Assembly (NCBI RefSeq): GCF_010692745.1
Contig: NZ_JAAHTB010000019.1
Location: 31,069 to 95,068, forward strand
Reading direction: 5' to 3'
Length of the DNA stretch: 64,000 nt
DNA from: Methylobacterium sp. BTF04
GTDB lineage: Bacteria > Pseudomonadota > Alphaproteobacteria > Rhizobiales > Beijerinckiaceae
How positions within the stretch are numbered: the stretch's first letter is position 1; each line of letters opens with the position of its first letter. The notes under the pieces are model-generated. The model saw nothing but the letters and a program-made list of their open reading frames with translations, did no database searches and had not been told where the DNA came from. This document shows, one piece after another, positions 1 through 9,130 of this stretch. The translations under genes were made by a program, and so were the position numbers.

Positions 1-1083
<1,083 letters not shown>

Positions 1084-1451
1084 GATCGCTCCAGGGGACG
1101 GTTTCCGTCACACGGCGGCCTTGCGCAAAAAACGCACCGGGCACGCCGAAACCGCAATGAGAACGCCCAAGCTTTCCCGGAAGGTCCGCTCCCTGGAAAA
1201 CTTTTTGCGCCGCACGCACACAGCGCGTCGGTCTGGGCGGATCGCGGCGTGGGCGACGCCCAAGACGGCTGCCGACAGGATCGGAGTGAGGCTTGAACGA
1301 ATCGGTGACGACTCGCAGCATGGTACGGCGCCGAGGAGAAACTCCCGGAAGACCAGGCTTGCCCTTGCGGGACCGTCGTGGCGGCATGGACATTGCCAAA
1401 TGTCCGGGACAGGTCTTTTTCGACGATCATAGTGCCGCGGAGCGCAAACGA
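1084..1451. other. Intergenic region between glgX and the SHOCT gene
   Basis: About 370 bases between divergent genes. It must hold both promoters, but I see no convincing -35/-10 pair, operator palindrome or RNA. Short frames crossing it look like chance high-GC frames. Confidence 0.4.
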
Positions 1452-2192
1452 ATGATTGATCAGCCCAATGGCCTCCAGACGATCGCCGATCGGTACGGCG
1501 TCAGCCTCGACGCCGTCCGACATCTGATTCACGCCCTCGAGGGCGGCAACGGCACCATGGCGCAGTTCAACCACCCCGATCTCGGCGGATTCGGGCAATG
1601 GTCGTCCGGCGGAATGACCATGATCGGCGACATGTTCAACGGTCAGCTGAAGGCGCGTGTCGACGGGCTCTGCACCGAACTCGCCCGCTCGCTGCCGGCC
1701 CTCGGATGGACCGACGCGAAATCCGGTGGCGACAGCTGGTGGCCGGCCGAACTCGGGCGGCCCTCGACATCCGGCGCCCAGAATTCCATGCGCTACGCCT
1801 ATTTTCGCGAGAACAGGCGTCTCGTCATCGATGAGAGCGGTGCGGTGTCGATCTACGATACCGGAGACCACAGCATCAACGGCGTTGCGCAGGCGCAGGG
1901 CGGCGGCCAGACCCTGCGGTTCTCCGGCCGTGACGGCCCGATCGATCTCGAAACGCTGCGGCGGATCGATGGTCCGGCGCCGAAGGGCAGTCCCGAGCGC
2001 AAACCGTTCGAGCCCGAGCCTCTGACTCCGTCGAGCCCGCCACCGGTCGACATGCCCAGGCAAGATGCCGCGCCGCTCCGCGGTGACGACATCCTCGGCA
2101 CCATCGAGCGGCTTTCGGACCTCCACCGTAAAGGCGTCCTCACCGAGACGGAATTCGCGGCCAAGAAAGCCGATCTGCTGGGGCGTCTCTAG
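1452..2192 (+). CDS. SHOCT-domain protein of unknown function
   Basis: A 246-residue soluble protein. The last 35 residues (DDILGTIERLSDLHRKGVL and on to the end) form a SHOCT domain, a short C-terminal module often found in oligomerising or membrane-associated bacterial proteins. The N-terminal part begins with a helix-turn-helix-like stretch (IADRYGVSLDAVRHLI) followed by a Gly/Trp-rich conserved core (FNHPDLGGFGQWSSGGM), and a Pro-rich linker precedes SHOCT. The ATG at 1452 is chosen because homology-like sequence starts there; an in-frame ATG at 1386 is possible. No catalytic motif is seen. Role unknown. Confidence 0.75.
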   Translation: MIDQPNGLQTIADRYGVSLDAVRHLIHALEGGNGTMAQFNHPDLGGFGQWSSGGMTMIGDMFNGQLKARVDGLCTELARSLPALGWTDAKSGGDSWWPAELGRPSTSGAQNSMRYAYFRENRRLVIDESGAVSIYDTGDHSINGVAQAQGGGQTLRFSGRDGPIDLETLRRIDGPAPKGSPERKPFEPEPLTPSSPPPVDMPRQDAAPLRGDDILGTIERLSDLHRKGVLTETEFAAKKADLLGRL

Positions 2193-2352
2193 GAGAGCGC
2201 GTTGAAAAGCGGACTCCCCAGTTCAGCAGAGGCGACGTCAGACGAGTTGGTTCGGGGATCGGTCCGCCGCTTTGCCGATCGCCAAATCCGCTCCGCGATC
2301 CATATTGCGAGGGCGCCCCGGCATTTGGGTCCGGGCACCCGCTTCGAGGCTC

Positions 2353-3420
2353 ATGGCCCTTCCCCGCGACCTCGTCGACATCGCAACGATCTATCATGAG
2401 CCGGCCGTGCCGGATCACCCGCGCGGACGGGCGATCCTCGATCGGTTTCCGGATGCGACCCGGATCGAGGTGCCGTCGCACTGGAACATTCCGACCCTGC
2501 ACGGCAATGCCGGCGCGGTAGAGGATTGGGTGCGGATCAAGCGCTCGACCCTGGTGCTCGGGGTGAAGAAAGGGCTGGCCATGCGGCCCAACGGGCGCAG
2601 CGCCCATTTCATCGCCCCCTCCACCTCGAATGGCTGCGCCATGGCCTGCGCCTATTGCTACGTGCCCCGACGCAAGGGCTACGCGAACCCGATCTCGCTC
2701 TTCGTCAACGTCGATCAGGTCTGCGGTGCGATCCGCCGCCATGCCGGGCGCCAGGGCCCGCTCCTGGTGCCCGACACCATCGATCCGCGGCATTGGGTCT
2801 ACGACATCGGCGAGAACGGGGATCTGTCCGTCGATGCGATGCTGTCGGACACCGTGCGTGACCTCGTCGGCCTTTTTCGCGATATCCCGAACGCCAAGGG
2901 CTCCTTCGCCACCAAGGCGGTGAACCGCGATCTCCTCGCCTACGATCCGCAGGGGAAGACCCGGATCCGGTTCTCGCTGATGCCCGAGCGCATCGCGCGG
3001 GTCGTCGACGTGCGGACTTCGCCGATGCCAGAGCGGATCGCCGCCATCGACGATTTCGTCGCCGCCGGCTTCGAGGTCCACGTGAACTTCTCGCCGGTGA
3101 TTCTCTACGAGGGCTGGGAGGCGGATTGGCGCCTGCTGTTCGAAGAGATCGACGCGACGATCGGCCCTGCAGCGCGGGCGCAGCTCAAGGCCGAGATCAT
3201 CCTGCTGACCCACAACGCCGATCTGCACGCCGTCAATCTCGGCTGGCATCCCAAGGCCGAGGATCTGCTGTGGCGTCCCGATATCCAAGAGGCGAAGGTC
3301 TCGGAGGGCGGTGGCGCCAACCTGCGCTATCGCAGTGGCTGGAAGGGCCAGTGGCTCGCCCGGTTCAAGGCGCTGTTGGCCGAGCGGATGCCGTATTGCC
3401 AAGTCCGCTACGCGTTCTGA
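2353..3420 (+). CDS. Spore photoproduct lyase family radical SAM protein
   Basis: A 355-residue radical SAM enzyme of the SplB family, which in Bacillus reverses 5-thyminyl-5,6-dihydrothymine in UV-damaged DNA by a 5'-deoxyadenosyl radical. The cluster motif Cx3CxxC is at C95, C99 and C102 (CAMACAYC), preceded by the family stretch FIAPSTSNG. The ATG at 2353 (MALPRDLVDI) is preferred over the upstream ATG at 2272, whose 27 extra residues are Arg/Pro-rich and look non-coding. Non-spore-forming alphaproteobacteria carry such homologues, so the substrate here may be another DNA lesion. The start of the deaminase gene follows after 74 bases. Confidence 0.85.
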   Translation: MALPRDLVDIATIYHEPAVPDHPRGRAILDRFPDATRIEVPSHWNIPTLHGNAGAVEDWVRIKRSTLVLGVKKGLAMRPNGRSAHFIAPSTSNGCAMACAYCYVPRRKGYANPISLFVNVDQVCGAIRRHAGRQGPLLVPDTIDPRHWVYDIGENGDLSVDAMLSDTVRDLVGLFRDIPNAKGSFATKAVNRDLLAYDPQGKTRIRFSLMPERIARVVDVRTSPMPERIAAIDDFVAAGFEVHVNFSPVILYEGWEADWRLLFEEIDATIGPAARAQLKAEIILLTHNADLHAVNLGWHPKAEDLLWRPDIQEAKVSEGGGANLRYRSGWKGQWLARFKALLAERMPYCQVRYAF

Positions 3421-3494
3421 GTCGGTTACGCGTTCCGACCGAACCGCTGCCGCCGCTGTCGCGTTGGCGCCGCAAATCCCTGTCGCCGGAGGCC

Positions 3495-3965
3495 ATGATG
3501 ACATCCCACGAGGACCACCTGCGAGACGCCGTGGCACTCGCCCGCGACAACGCCGTTGGCGGCGGGCGGCCCTATGGCGCCGTGATCGTGCGTGACGGTG
3601 AGGTCGTCGCGCGGGCCGTCAACGGCATCGTCGCCACGAACGATCCGACGGCCCATGCCGAGATGGTCGCCATCCGCGAGGTCAGCCAGCGCCTCGGCCG
3701 CGCGACCCTCGCCGATTGCATCGTCTACGCCAGCGGCCGTCCCTGCCCGATGTGTCACGCCGCCATGCGGCTCGCCGGCATCCGTCAGGCGTTCTTCGCC
3801 TATACGGCGGAGGAGGCCGAAACATACGGTCTCCTCGGTGCCGGGATCTATGAGGAACTGTGCCAGCCGCTCGCAGACCAGCCGATGCGGGTGGAGCACC
3901 GGCCCATCGAAACCGACGGCAATCCGTACGCCGTATGGCGGCAGCGGAAAGAGGCTGAAAGCTAG
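3495..3965 (+). CDS. Nucleoside deaminase (CDA/TadA-like fold)
   Basis: A 156-residue zinc-dependent deaminase with the complete signature HAE at H54-E56 and PCPMC with C84 and C87. The overall layout (RPYGAVIVRDGEVVARAVN, then YASGRPCPMCHAA) resembles guanine deaminase or nucleoside deaminases of the GuaD/TadA-like group more than true TadA. It probably removes an amino group from a free purine base or nucleoside in the cytoplasm. The ATG at 3495 begins MMTSHEDHLR; the longer frame from 3126 overlaps the radical SAM gene and is rejected. Substrate uncertain. Confidence 0.88.
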   Translation: MMTSHEDHLRDAVALARDNAVGGGRPYGAVIVRDGEVVARAVNGIVATNDPTAHAEMVAIREVSQRLGRATLADCIVYASGRPCPMCHAAMRLAGIRQAFFAYTAEEAETYGLLGAGIYEELCQPLADQPMRVEHRPIETDGNPYAVWRQRKEAES

Positions 3966-4006
3966 CAGCGATTGGCTTCGCGGTCGCGGAGCGCTAGCGT
4001 GGCGCC

Positions 4007-4114
4007 ATGACCAACAACGATCTGCGCGAATCCCGCGCCGCCCTGATCCTGCTCGCCGTTGCCGTGGCCTCGGTGCTGATCTTCGGCGCGATCACGATCG
4101 TGATCCAGCTCTGA
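4007..4114 (+). CDS. Small single-pass membrane protein (35 aa)
   Basis: A short frame beginning MTNNDLRESR with one hydrophobic helix covering about residues 11-34 (ALILLAVAVASVLIFGAITI) and ending IQL. It lies 41 bases after the deaminase gene on the same strand and converges on the complex I subunit gene. Its charged-then-hydrophobic layout is typical of real small membrane proteins, but length alone gives limited support. Function unknown. Confidence 0.5.
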   Translation: MTNNDLRESRAALILLAVAVASVLIFGAITIVIQL

Positions 4115-4129
4115 CCCAGCGCCCGCCGG

Positions 4130-4453
4130 TCAGTGCGTCCAGGGCGCGGTGCGGTTGAACTTGAAATTGTCGGAATACGACAAGCCCTTGCGCAGAATCG
4201 GCTTGTGCGGCTCCTCGACCCGGTACGAGAGCCCGGTGCGGGTCGCATAGGCGATCGCCTCGTCGCGCGTGTCGAAATCGAGCCGGACTTGCTGCAGCAT
4301 GTCGGACGAACCGGTCCAGCCCATGAGCGGATCTGTCTCGCGCGGTGCGGCCTGCTCGAATTCGAGGACCCACTGCTTGGTGCGCGCGAGCCCCGATTGC
4401 GAGGCATCCTTGGACGGCTGGTAGATGCGCGCGCTCGACATCGGACGATCCAT
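4130..4453 (-). CDS. ETC complex I subunit, NDUFS4-like
   Basis: A 107-residue protein of the NDUFS4 (18 kDa, AQDQ) family, an accessory subunit of alphaproteobacterial NADH dehydrogenase I. Recognisable features are SARIYQPSKDASQSGLARTK at the N-terminus, the central MGWTGSSDMLQQVRLDFDT, and the C-terminal KGLSYSDNFKFNRTAPWTH, all close to the mitochondrial homologue. As in relatives it is encoded away from the nuo operon. tRNA-Pro lies just upstream of it on the same strand. Confidence 0.9.
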   Translation of the reverse strand: MDRPMSSARIYQPSKDASQSGLARTKQWVLEFEQAAPRETDPLMGWTGSSDMLQQVRLDFDTRDEAIAYATRTGLSYRVEEPHKPILRKGLSYSDNFKFNRTAPWTH

Positions 4454-4491
4454 GAGCCTTGGCTGAGAAAACGACCCTGGAGAAGACGAAA

Positions 4492-4568
<77 letters not shown>

Positions 4569-4659
4569 ACACGCTTGCGCGCTGACGCGGTCATAAGGTC
4601 TTCGCCGGCGCACGGCAAGGTCCGTATCGGGCTGCGGCTTTGCCAGCTGTTCTGACGGC

Positions 4660-4941
4660 CTATTTGACGAAGCTGACGCCGAGTTTGCGCTCCTTGCGCC
4701 ACACCACGGTACAGGCGCGCGGGCGGGAATAGGCCGTCATCTCGAGCGTGAACTGGTCCGGAATGCCCTCGACGGTCTCGAGCTCGATCTGAGCGCCGGT
4801 CTCGGACTGATCCCAGACCAGGCAATCGATCGGCGTGGCTTGATTCTCGAAGGTAATCGCACCGATCCGGAAGGCATCCGTCCGCCGGGCGGCTCGTCGG
4901 TTCGCATCCACGATCGACCTCCCGGTCTGCAGTCGATGCAA
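4660..4941 (-). CDS. PilZ-domain protein
   Basis: A 93-residue single-domain protein with a PilZ layout: an Arg-rich N-terminus (ANRRAARRTDAFRIGA), the central DQSETGAQIE corresponding to the D-x-S-x-x-G motif, and the C-terminal CTVVWRKERKLGVSFVK. PilZ domains usually bind cyclic di-GMP, and alphaproteobacterial genomes hold many such small versions. Whether this one binds c-di-GMP is not shown, because the RxxxR spacing is not canonical. It stands alone upstream of tRNA-Pro. Confidence 0.75.
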   Translation of the reverse strand: MHRLQTGRSIVDANRRAARRTDAFRIGAITFENQATPIDCLVWDQSETGAQIELETVEGIPDQFTLEMTAYSRPRACTVVWRKERKLGVSFVK

Positions 4942-4986
4942 AGGATACGGTCGAACGCTTAAATTTTCCAGCGGTGGTGCGTAAGG

Positions 4987-5205
4987 TTATACCTGAAGAT
5001 CGACGACGCGCGGTTGTCGGGGCGGCTCGTCTTCGTTGGAATTGTGCGAAAGCGTGGGCGCGCCCTGCCCGACCTCGACCGAAACCGTCCGGGTGGTGTG
5101 GTCGTGGCGCTCGGCCAGAGCGTTGCGGGTGGTCTGCACGAGCTCGGTCGCCCGAATGACGCCCAGAGCGGTGATCGGAACGGTGATCGGAACGGTGATC
5201 GACAT
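4987..5205 (-). CDS. Small hypothetical protein (72 aa)
   Basis: It begins MSITVPITVPITALGVIRAT and is preceded by a strong ribosome site: the minus strand reads AGGAGG five bases before the ATG at 5205, which decides this start over longer frames. The N-terminus is encoded by about three tandem copies of a 12-base unit (cggtgatcggaa), giving the repeated ITVP. The C-terminal half is polar (EVGQGAPTLSHNSNEDEPPR). No known domain is recognised. It follows the 77-residue gene at 5246, probably co-transcribed. Confidence 0.6.
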   Translation of the reverse strand: MSITVPITVPITALGVIRATELVQTTRNALAERHDHTTRTVSVEVGQGAPTLSHNSNEDEPPRQPRVVDLQV

Positions 5206-5245
5206 CGCACGCCTCCTGCTGAGCTTGACTGATGGGATTCCGTGG

Positions 5246-5479
5246 TCAGGCCAGGATGTCGAGCACCTTGCGGTCCGTCTCCAGGGACGACTTGAGGATC
5301 GCGGTGTTGAGCCCGACATCGGCCTTCGAGCCGATTAGCTGCAACGCCGTGGCCGACAGATCGATCTGTGCCGCCGCCGGCAGACTGGTGCCGATCGCCG
5401 CGACGCCTTCGGCTGCCGTCGCGTAACTTTGCAGGGCCGTCGAGATGCCGCCGCTGCTGGCCGATACCGCGCTGATCAT
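5246..5479 (-). CDS. Small hypothetical protein (77 aa)
   Basis: Begins MISAVSASSGGISTALQSYA, is Ala/Ser-rich and predicted mostly helical, and ends LETDRKVLDILA. The ending LKSSLETDRKVLDIL recalls the small motility- or flagellin-associated helical proteins of alphaproteobacteria, but I cannot place it in a named family. The ATG at 5479 is preferred over an upstream ATG at 5548 because a GGAAGGTGG-like ribosome site precedes it. It lies 40 bases upstream of the 72-residue gene on the same strand. Confidence 0.6.
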   Translation of the reverse strand: MISAVSASSGGISTALQSYATAAEGVAAIGTSLPAAAQIDLSATALQLIGSKADVGLNTAILKSSLETDRKVLDILA

Positions 5480-5652
5480 GGGGCCACCTTCCCTCAGAGC
5501 GTCACAGATCAGCACGCCAGCTGTTAAGCGAGTCGCTGAAACATCCATTGCATTCGATGCGATCCCCAGCTTTGCGCCCGGTGCTTGAACCGCGAGCCGG
5601 CGGCGACCACCTCGATCGAGGAAGGCCGGGCAACCCGCGCAAGGAGATGTGG

Positions 5653-6354
5653 ATGATCGATCTGTATTATTGGCCGACGCCGAATGGCCACAAGGTGACG
5701 ATGTTCCTGGAGGAGGTCGGCCTCCCCTACACGATCAAGCCGGTGAATATCGGCGCCGGCGACCAGTTCAAGCCCGACTTCCTGAGCATCGCGCCCAACA
5801 ACCGGATGCCGGCCATCGTCGATCATGACCCGGCCGGCGGCGGCGAGCCGGTGGCGCTGTTCGAATCGGGGGCGATCCTGCTCTACCTCGCCGAGAAGAC
5901 CGGGCGCTTCGTGCCCGCCGATCTGCGCGGCCGGGCCGAGGTTCTGAAATGGCTGTTCTGGCAGATGGGCGGGCTCGGGCCGATGCTCGGCCAGAACCAC
6001 CATTTCACGCAATATGCGCCGGAGAAGATCCTCTACGCCATCGAGCGCTACCTCAAAGAGACCAACCGTCTCTACGGGGTTCTCGACCACCGCCTCGCCG
6101 ACCGCGCGTACGTCGCCGGCTCGGATTACTCCATCGCCGACATGGCCGCGTATCCGTGGATCGTACCGTGGGAGAAGCAGGGTCAGACCCTCGACGATTT
6201 CCCCCATCTCAAGCGCTGGTTCACCGCCATCGCCGAGCGCCCGGCGACGAAGGCGGCCTATGCCCGCGCTCCGGAGATCAATCCGGACTACGGCAAGACC
6301 ATGAGCGACGACGCCAAGAAGGTGATGTTCGGACAGACCGCCAAGCGCGTATGA
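5653..6354 (+). CDS. Glutathione S-transferase, YghU/Ure2-like
   Basis: A 233-residue cytosolic GST. The N-terminal thioredoxin fold starts IDLYYWPTPNGHKVTMFLEE and carries the glutathione-binding NNRMPAIVDHD and LFESGAILLYLAEKTG; the C-terminal helical domain includes YSIADMAAYPWIVPW. The order and sequence match the YghU/Ure2p-like class, which often has disulphide-bond reductase or peroxidase activity. An AAGGAG ribosome site at 5641 favours the ATG at 5653 over the ATG at 5647. It converges with the MBL-fold gene. Confidence 0.9.
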   Translation: MIDLYYWPTPNGHKVTMFLEEVGLPYTIKPVNIGAGDQFKPDFLSIAPNNRMPAIVDHDPAGGGEPVALFESGAILLYLAEKTGRFVPADLRGRAEVLKWLFWQMGGLGPMLGQNHHFTQYAPEKILYAIERYLKETNRLYGVLDHRLADRAYVAGSDYSIADMAAYPWIVPWEKQGQTLDDFPHLKRWFTAIAERPATKAAYARAPEINPDYGKTMSDDAKKVMFGQTAKRV

Positions 6355-6375
6355 GCAAGCGCGGGTGACAGGCCC

Positions 6376-7245
6376 CTAGCGGCGCAAGCTGTCGAGGGGC
6401 ACCGGGTAAGCGTGCGGGCGGGTCGCCAGCATGCCGTCGATCAGGGCCAGCACCTCGGCCCGGCCGCAATTGGCGGCCGGCTCGAAGGGCGTCCAGGTCT
6501 GGGTGAAATCGAGCGCCGAGAACACATCGCGATAGCGTCGCAGCTCGTTCGTCGTCAGCGGGACCCCGCGGACGAATGCCTTGTGCGCCGAGATGGTGCG
6601 GGCTTGACGAAAATCCGCCGGATCGAGCTCGAACTTCAGGGCGTCGCCGCAGAATAGGATTTTTCGCGCGCGATCGAACAGGATGGCGTGTCCGTCGAAA
6701 TGCCCCGCGGTCCGGTGGAGTTCGAGACCCGGCAGCGGCTCCAAGACGTCGTCGTAGGGCCATGACACCTGCAGCGCCGCGCTCCAGATGAAGTCGGCGG
6801 CGGGCAGGCACAACTCCGGGTCGAACCGGTCCTGTAACTGAACCAGTGCGCCGTAGGCGTGCGGATGCGAGGAAGACAGCACCTGCATGCCGCCGAGATC
6901 GGCGATGTGCCGAAGCGCCGCTTCGCTGAACACCGGGCAGGCCTCGAAGCCCATATTGCCGGCCGGGCTCTGAATCAGGTAGGCGCTCGGCCCGATTCCC
7001 GAGACCGGCTCGTTCCAGAACCGCCAGATCCCCGGCTCCAGTTCCTGCCAATGGCACGGAAAGCGCTCCTGCGCCTCGCGCTCGCTCCAGAATTTCCAGC
7101 CATCCTGCGGCACCACGTGGCGCGCATCGAGGCACATCGGGCAGGAGGGCGGCTTTTCGAAATGACGCTGCCAGAACCCGCAATTGTCACAGGTGTAGGC
7201 TGGCAGATCGAGCGCGCCCGCGAAGGGAAGGTAGCCGGGTGACAC
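6376..7245 (-). CDS. MBL-fold hydrolase with N-terminal zinc ribbon
   Basis: A 289-residue protein from a GTG at 7245; a GGAAGAG ribosome site precedes it, and the longer ATG frame adds an improbable N-terminus. Residues about 14-40 hold paired CDNCG and CPMC motifs, a four-cysteine zinc ribbon. The remainder is a metallo-beta-lactamase fold with HTAGHFDGH and FCGDAL, but the usual HxHxDH loop reads SHPHAYGAL, so the metal site is incomplete. The substrate is unknown. It is divergent from the glycosyltransferase, with a 120-base gap. Confidence 0.75.
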   Translation of the reverse strand: MSPGYLPFAGALDLPAYTCDNCGFWQRHFEKPPSCPMCLDARHVVPQDGWKFWSEREAQERFPCHWQELEPGIWRFWNEPVSGIGPSAYLIQSPAGNMGFEACPVFSEAALRHIADLGGMQVLSSSHPHAYGALVQLQDRFDPELCLPAADFIWSAALQVSWPYDDVLEPLPGLELHRTAGHFDGHAILFDRARKILFCGDALKFELDPADFRQARTISAHKAFVRGVPLTTNELRRYRDVFSALDFTQTWTPFEPAANCGRAEVLALIDGMLATRPHAYPVPLDSLRR

Positions 7246-7365
7246 GGGGAGAGACTCTTCCTGAACCGGGTGGCTTTGAGGGGTGCCGCAGGCATATAGG
7301 CCGCAGACGTGTATCGCCCATTGCGCCGACCCTGATGTGGCGTTCCTGAACGCGTCCGGAGGACC

Positions 7366-8661
7366 ATGACCTTTCGCGCCGTCGCCGTCGATCTCACCCG
7401 CCTCGTCACGAGGCTGCGTCATGCCAGTCCGAGCGGGATCGACCGGGTCGACCTTGCCTATGCGCGACATTTCCTCGGCCAGAACGGCGACCGCTTCGGT
7501 ATCGTCTCCACCGGTCTCGGGCCGCGGGTGCTCGACCGGGCGCAGGCGCTCGGGATCGTCGAAGCGGTGGCGGCGGGCTGGGTCGAGGATCTCGATGCGA
7601 CGCGCGATCCGGTCTATCGCCGGCTTGCCGCGATCCTGGGCGACGGTCTCGACACTCCGGCGACAGCTTTGCCCCCGCGTCCCGATGCCTTCACGCGCCG
7701 CCGCATCCAGGCCGAGACCACGATCCGGATCTTACGGGCACGCAGGTCCGACGCGCTCCCTCCCGGAACGGTCTATATCCACACCTCGCATCTGCGCCTC
7801 GACAAGCCGCAGCGGTTCGATTGGCTCTACGACCGTTGCGACGTCCAGCCGGTCTTCTTCGTCCATGACCTGATCCCGATCGAGTATCCGGAATACGGGC
7901 GCCCCGGCGAGGCGGGGCGCCACCGGGTCCGCATGCAGACGGTGGCGGCCCATGCCGCGCACGTGATCGTTAATTCCGCGGATGTAGGCGCCCGTTTCAC
8001 CCGCCACCTCGCCGCACGCGGCCTCGGCGCCAAGCCGGTGACGGTGGCGCTTCTCGGTGCCGAAGGCGTGTTCGGCCCGGCGCAGGAGGTCGTCCGCTTC
8101 GCACGGCCGACCTTCGTCGTGTGCGGCACCATCGAGCCGCGCAAGAACCACCTCACGCTCCTCAATCTCTGGCGCGACCTCGCCGAGCGCCACGGACCGG
8201 AGACCCCACGCCTCGTCCTGGTCGGACGGCGGGGTTGGGAGGCCGAGAACATCATCGACATGCTCGAGCGGTGTCCAGCGATCCGCGAGCATGTCACCGA
8301 GGTGTCGGGGCTCTCGACCCACGGCCTCGCGCGCCTGCTCCAGGGTGCCACCGCCTTGCTGATGCCATCCTTCGCCGAGGGCTACGGCCTGCCCGTGGTG
8401 GAGGCCGCCGCCAGTGGACTCCCCGTGGTCGCGTCCGACCTCGCCGTCCATCGCGAGATCAGCGAACGGTTCGCCCATCTCCTGGATCCCCTCGATGGTT
8501 CCGGCTGGCGCGCGGCGATCGAGGATCTGAGCCGGCCGGGTTCCCCGATGCGGGCCGATCTGAAGCGGCGGCTCGACGGATACGTGCCGCCGGGCTGGGC
8601 GACGCATTTCGCCGGGGTCGAGCAGGCGCTGGCGGATTCAATTTGCGGTCCTGACGCCTGA
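7366..8661 (+). CDS. Glycosyltransferase family 4 (GT-B fold)
   Basis: A 431-residue glycosyltransferase. The C-terminal half carries the GT4 signatures VCGTIEPRKNHLTLL (start of the donor domain), LVLVGRRGW, and FAEGYGLPVVEAAASGLPVV with the E-x7-E nucleotide-sugar-binding motif near residue 345. The N-terminal half (LTRLVTRLRHASPSGIDRVD) is the acceptor domain. It probably builds surface polysaccharide or a glycolipid; donor and acceptor cannot be told. A CGGAGGACC ribosome site precedes the ATG. No other polysaccharide gene is adjacent. Confidence 0.87.
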   Translation: MTFRAVAVDLTRLVTRLRHASPSGIDRVDLAYARHFLGQNGDRFGIVSTGLGPRVLDRAQALGIVEAVAAGWVEDLDATRDPVYRRLAAILGDGLDTPATALPPRPDAFTRRRIQAETTIRILRARRSDALPPGTVYIHTSHLRLDKPQRFDWLYDRCDVQPVFFVHDLIPIEYPEYGRPGEAGRHRVRMQTVAAHAAHVIVNSADVGARFTRHLAARGLGAKPVTVALLGAEGVFGPAQEVVRFARPTFVVCGTIEPRKNHLTLLNLWRDLAERHGPETPRLVLVGRRGWEAENIIDMLERCPAIREHVTEVSGLSTHGLARLLQGATALLMPSFAEGYGLPVVEAAASGLPVVASDLAVHREISERFAHLLDPLDGSGWRAAIEDLSRPGSPMRADLKRRLDGYVPPGWATHFAGVEQALADSICGPDA

Positions 8662-8726
8662 CGAATAAGAACACGCGTCAGTGTCATCGCCGTTCCGGCG
8701 AGCCCGCGGTCTTGGGGAATGAGCGC

Positions 8727-9050
8727 ATGAAGGTTGTCGGCCTGGATCGGGAAGACATCAAAGCGGGCATCGCCGATCGCTCGATGCTGGTGATCGACGT
8801 GCGCGAGCCGCACGAATACGCGCAGGGTCACATTCCCGGCGCTGTCACCCACCCGCTCTCGACCTTCGATACCAAGGCCGTCGCCGACCTCGTCGCGCAG
8901 GACGGGCGCCGCCCGGTCTTCTCGTGTGCTTCGGGTGTCCGCTCCGTCCACGCTCTCGCCGCAGCGCAGGGCGCCGGGATCGCGATCGAGGAGCATTACG
9001 CCGGCGGATTCAAGGATTGGTACGCCGCCGGCGAGCCGGTCGAAGCGTGA
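8727..9050 (+). CDS. Rhodanese-like domain protein
   Basis: A 107-residue single rhodanese domain. The conserved VIDVREPHEYAQGHIPGAV opens the fold, and the active loop CASGVRS places the catalytic cysteine at C67, so it is likely competent to carry a persulfide. The ATG at 8727 is preferred; a TTG at 8712 is in frame. It lies just upstream of the RND adaptor gene but with no clear functional tie. Likely sulfur transfer or thiosulfate:cyanide sulfurtransferase activity. Confidence 0.88.
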   Translation: MKVVGLDREDIKAGIADRSMLVIDVREPHEYAQGHIPGAVTHPLSTFDTKAVADLVAQDGRRPVFSCASGVRSVHALAAAQGAGIAIEEHYAGGFKDWYAAGEPVEA

Positions 9051-9130
9051 AGCCGGCACCGGGCATGTGCGACAGCGCACCACACTGCGCGATGTACATC
9101 TCTAGCTGCCGTGGTGCAGGGAATATCCAT

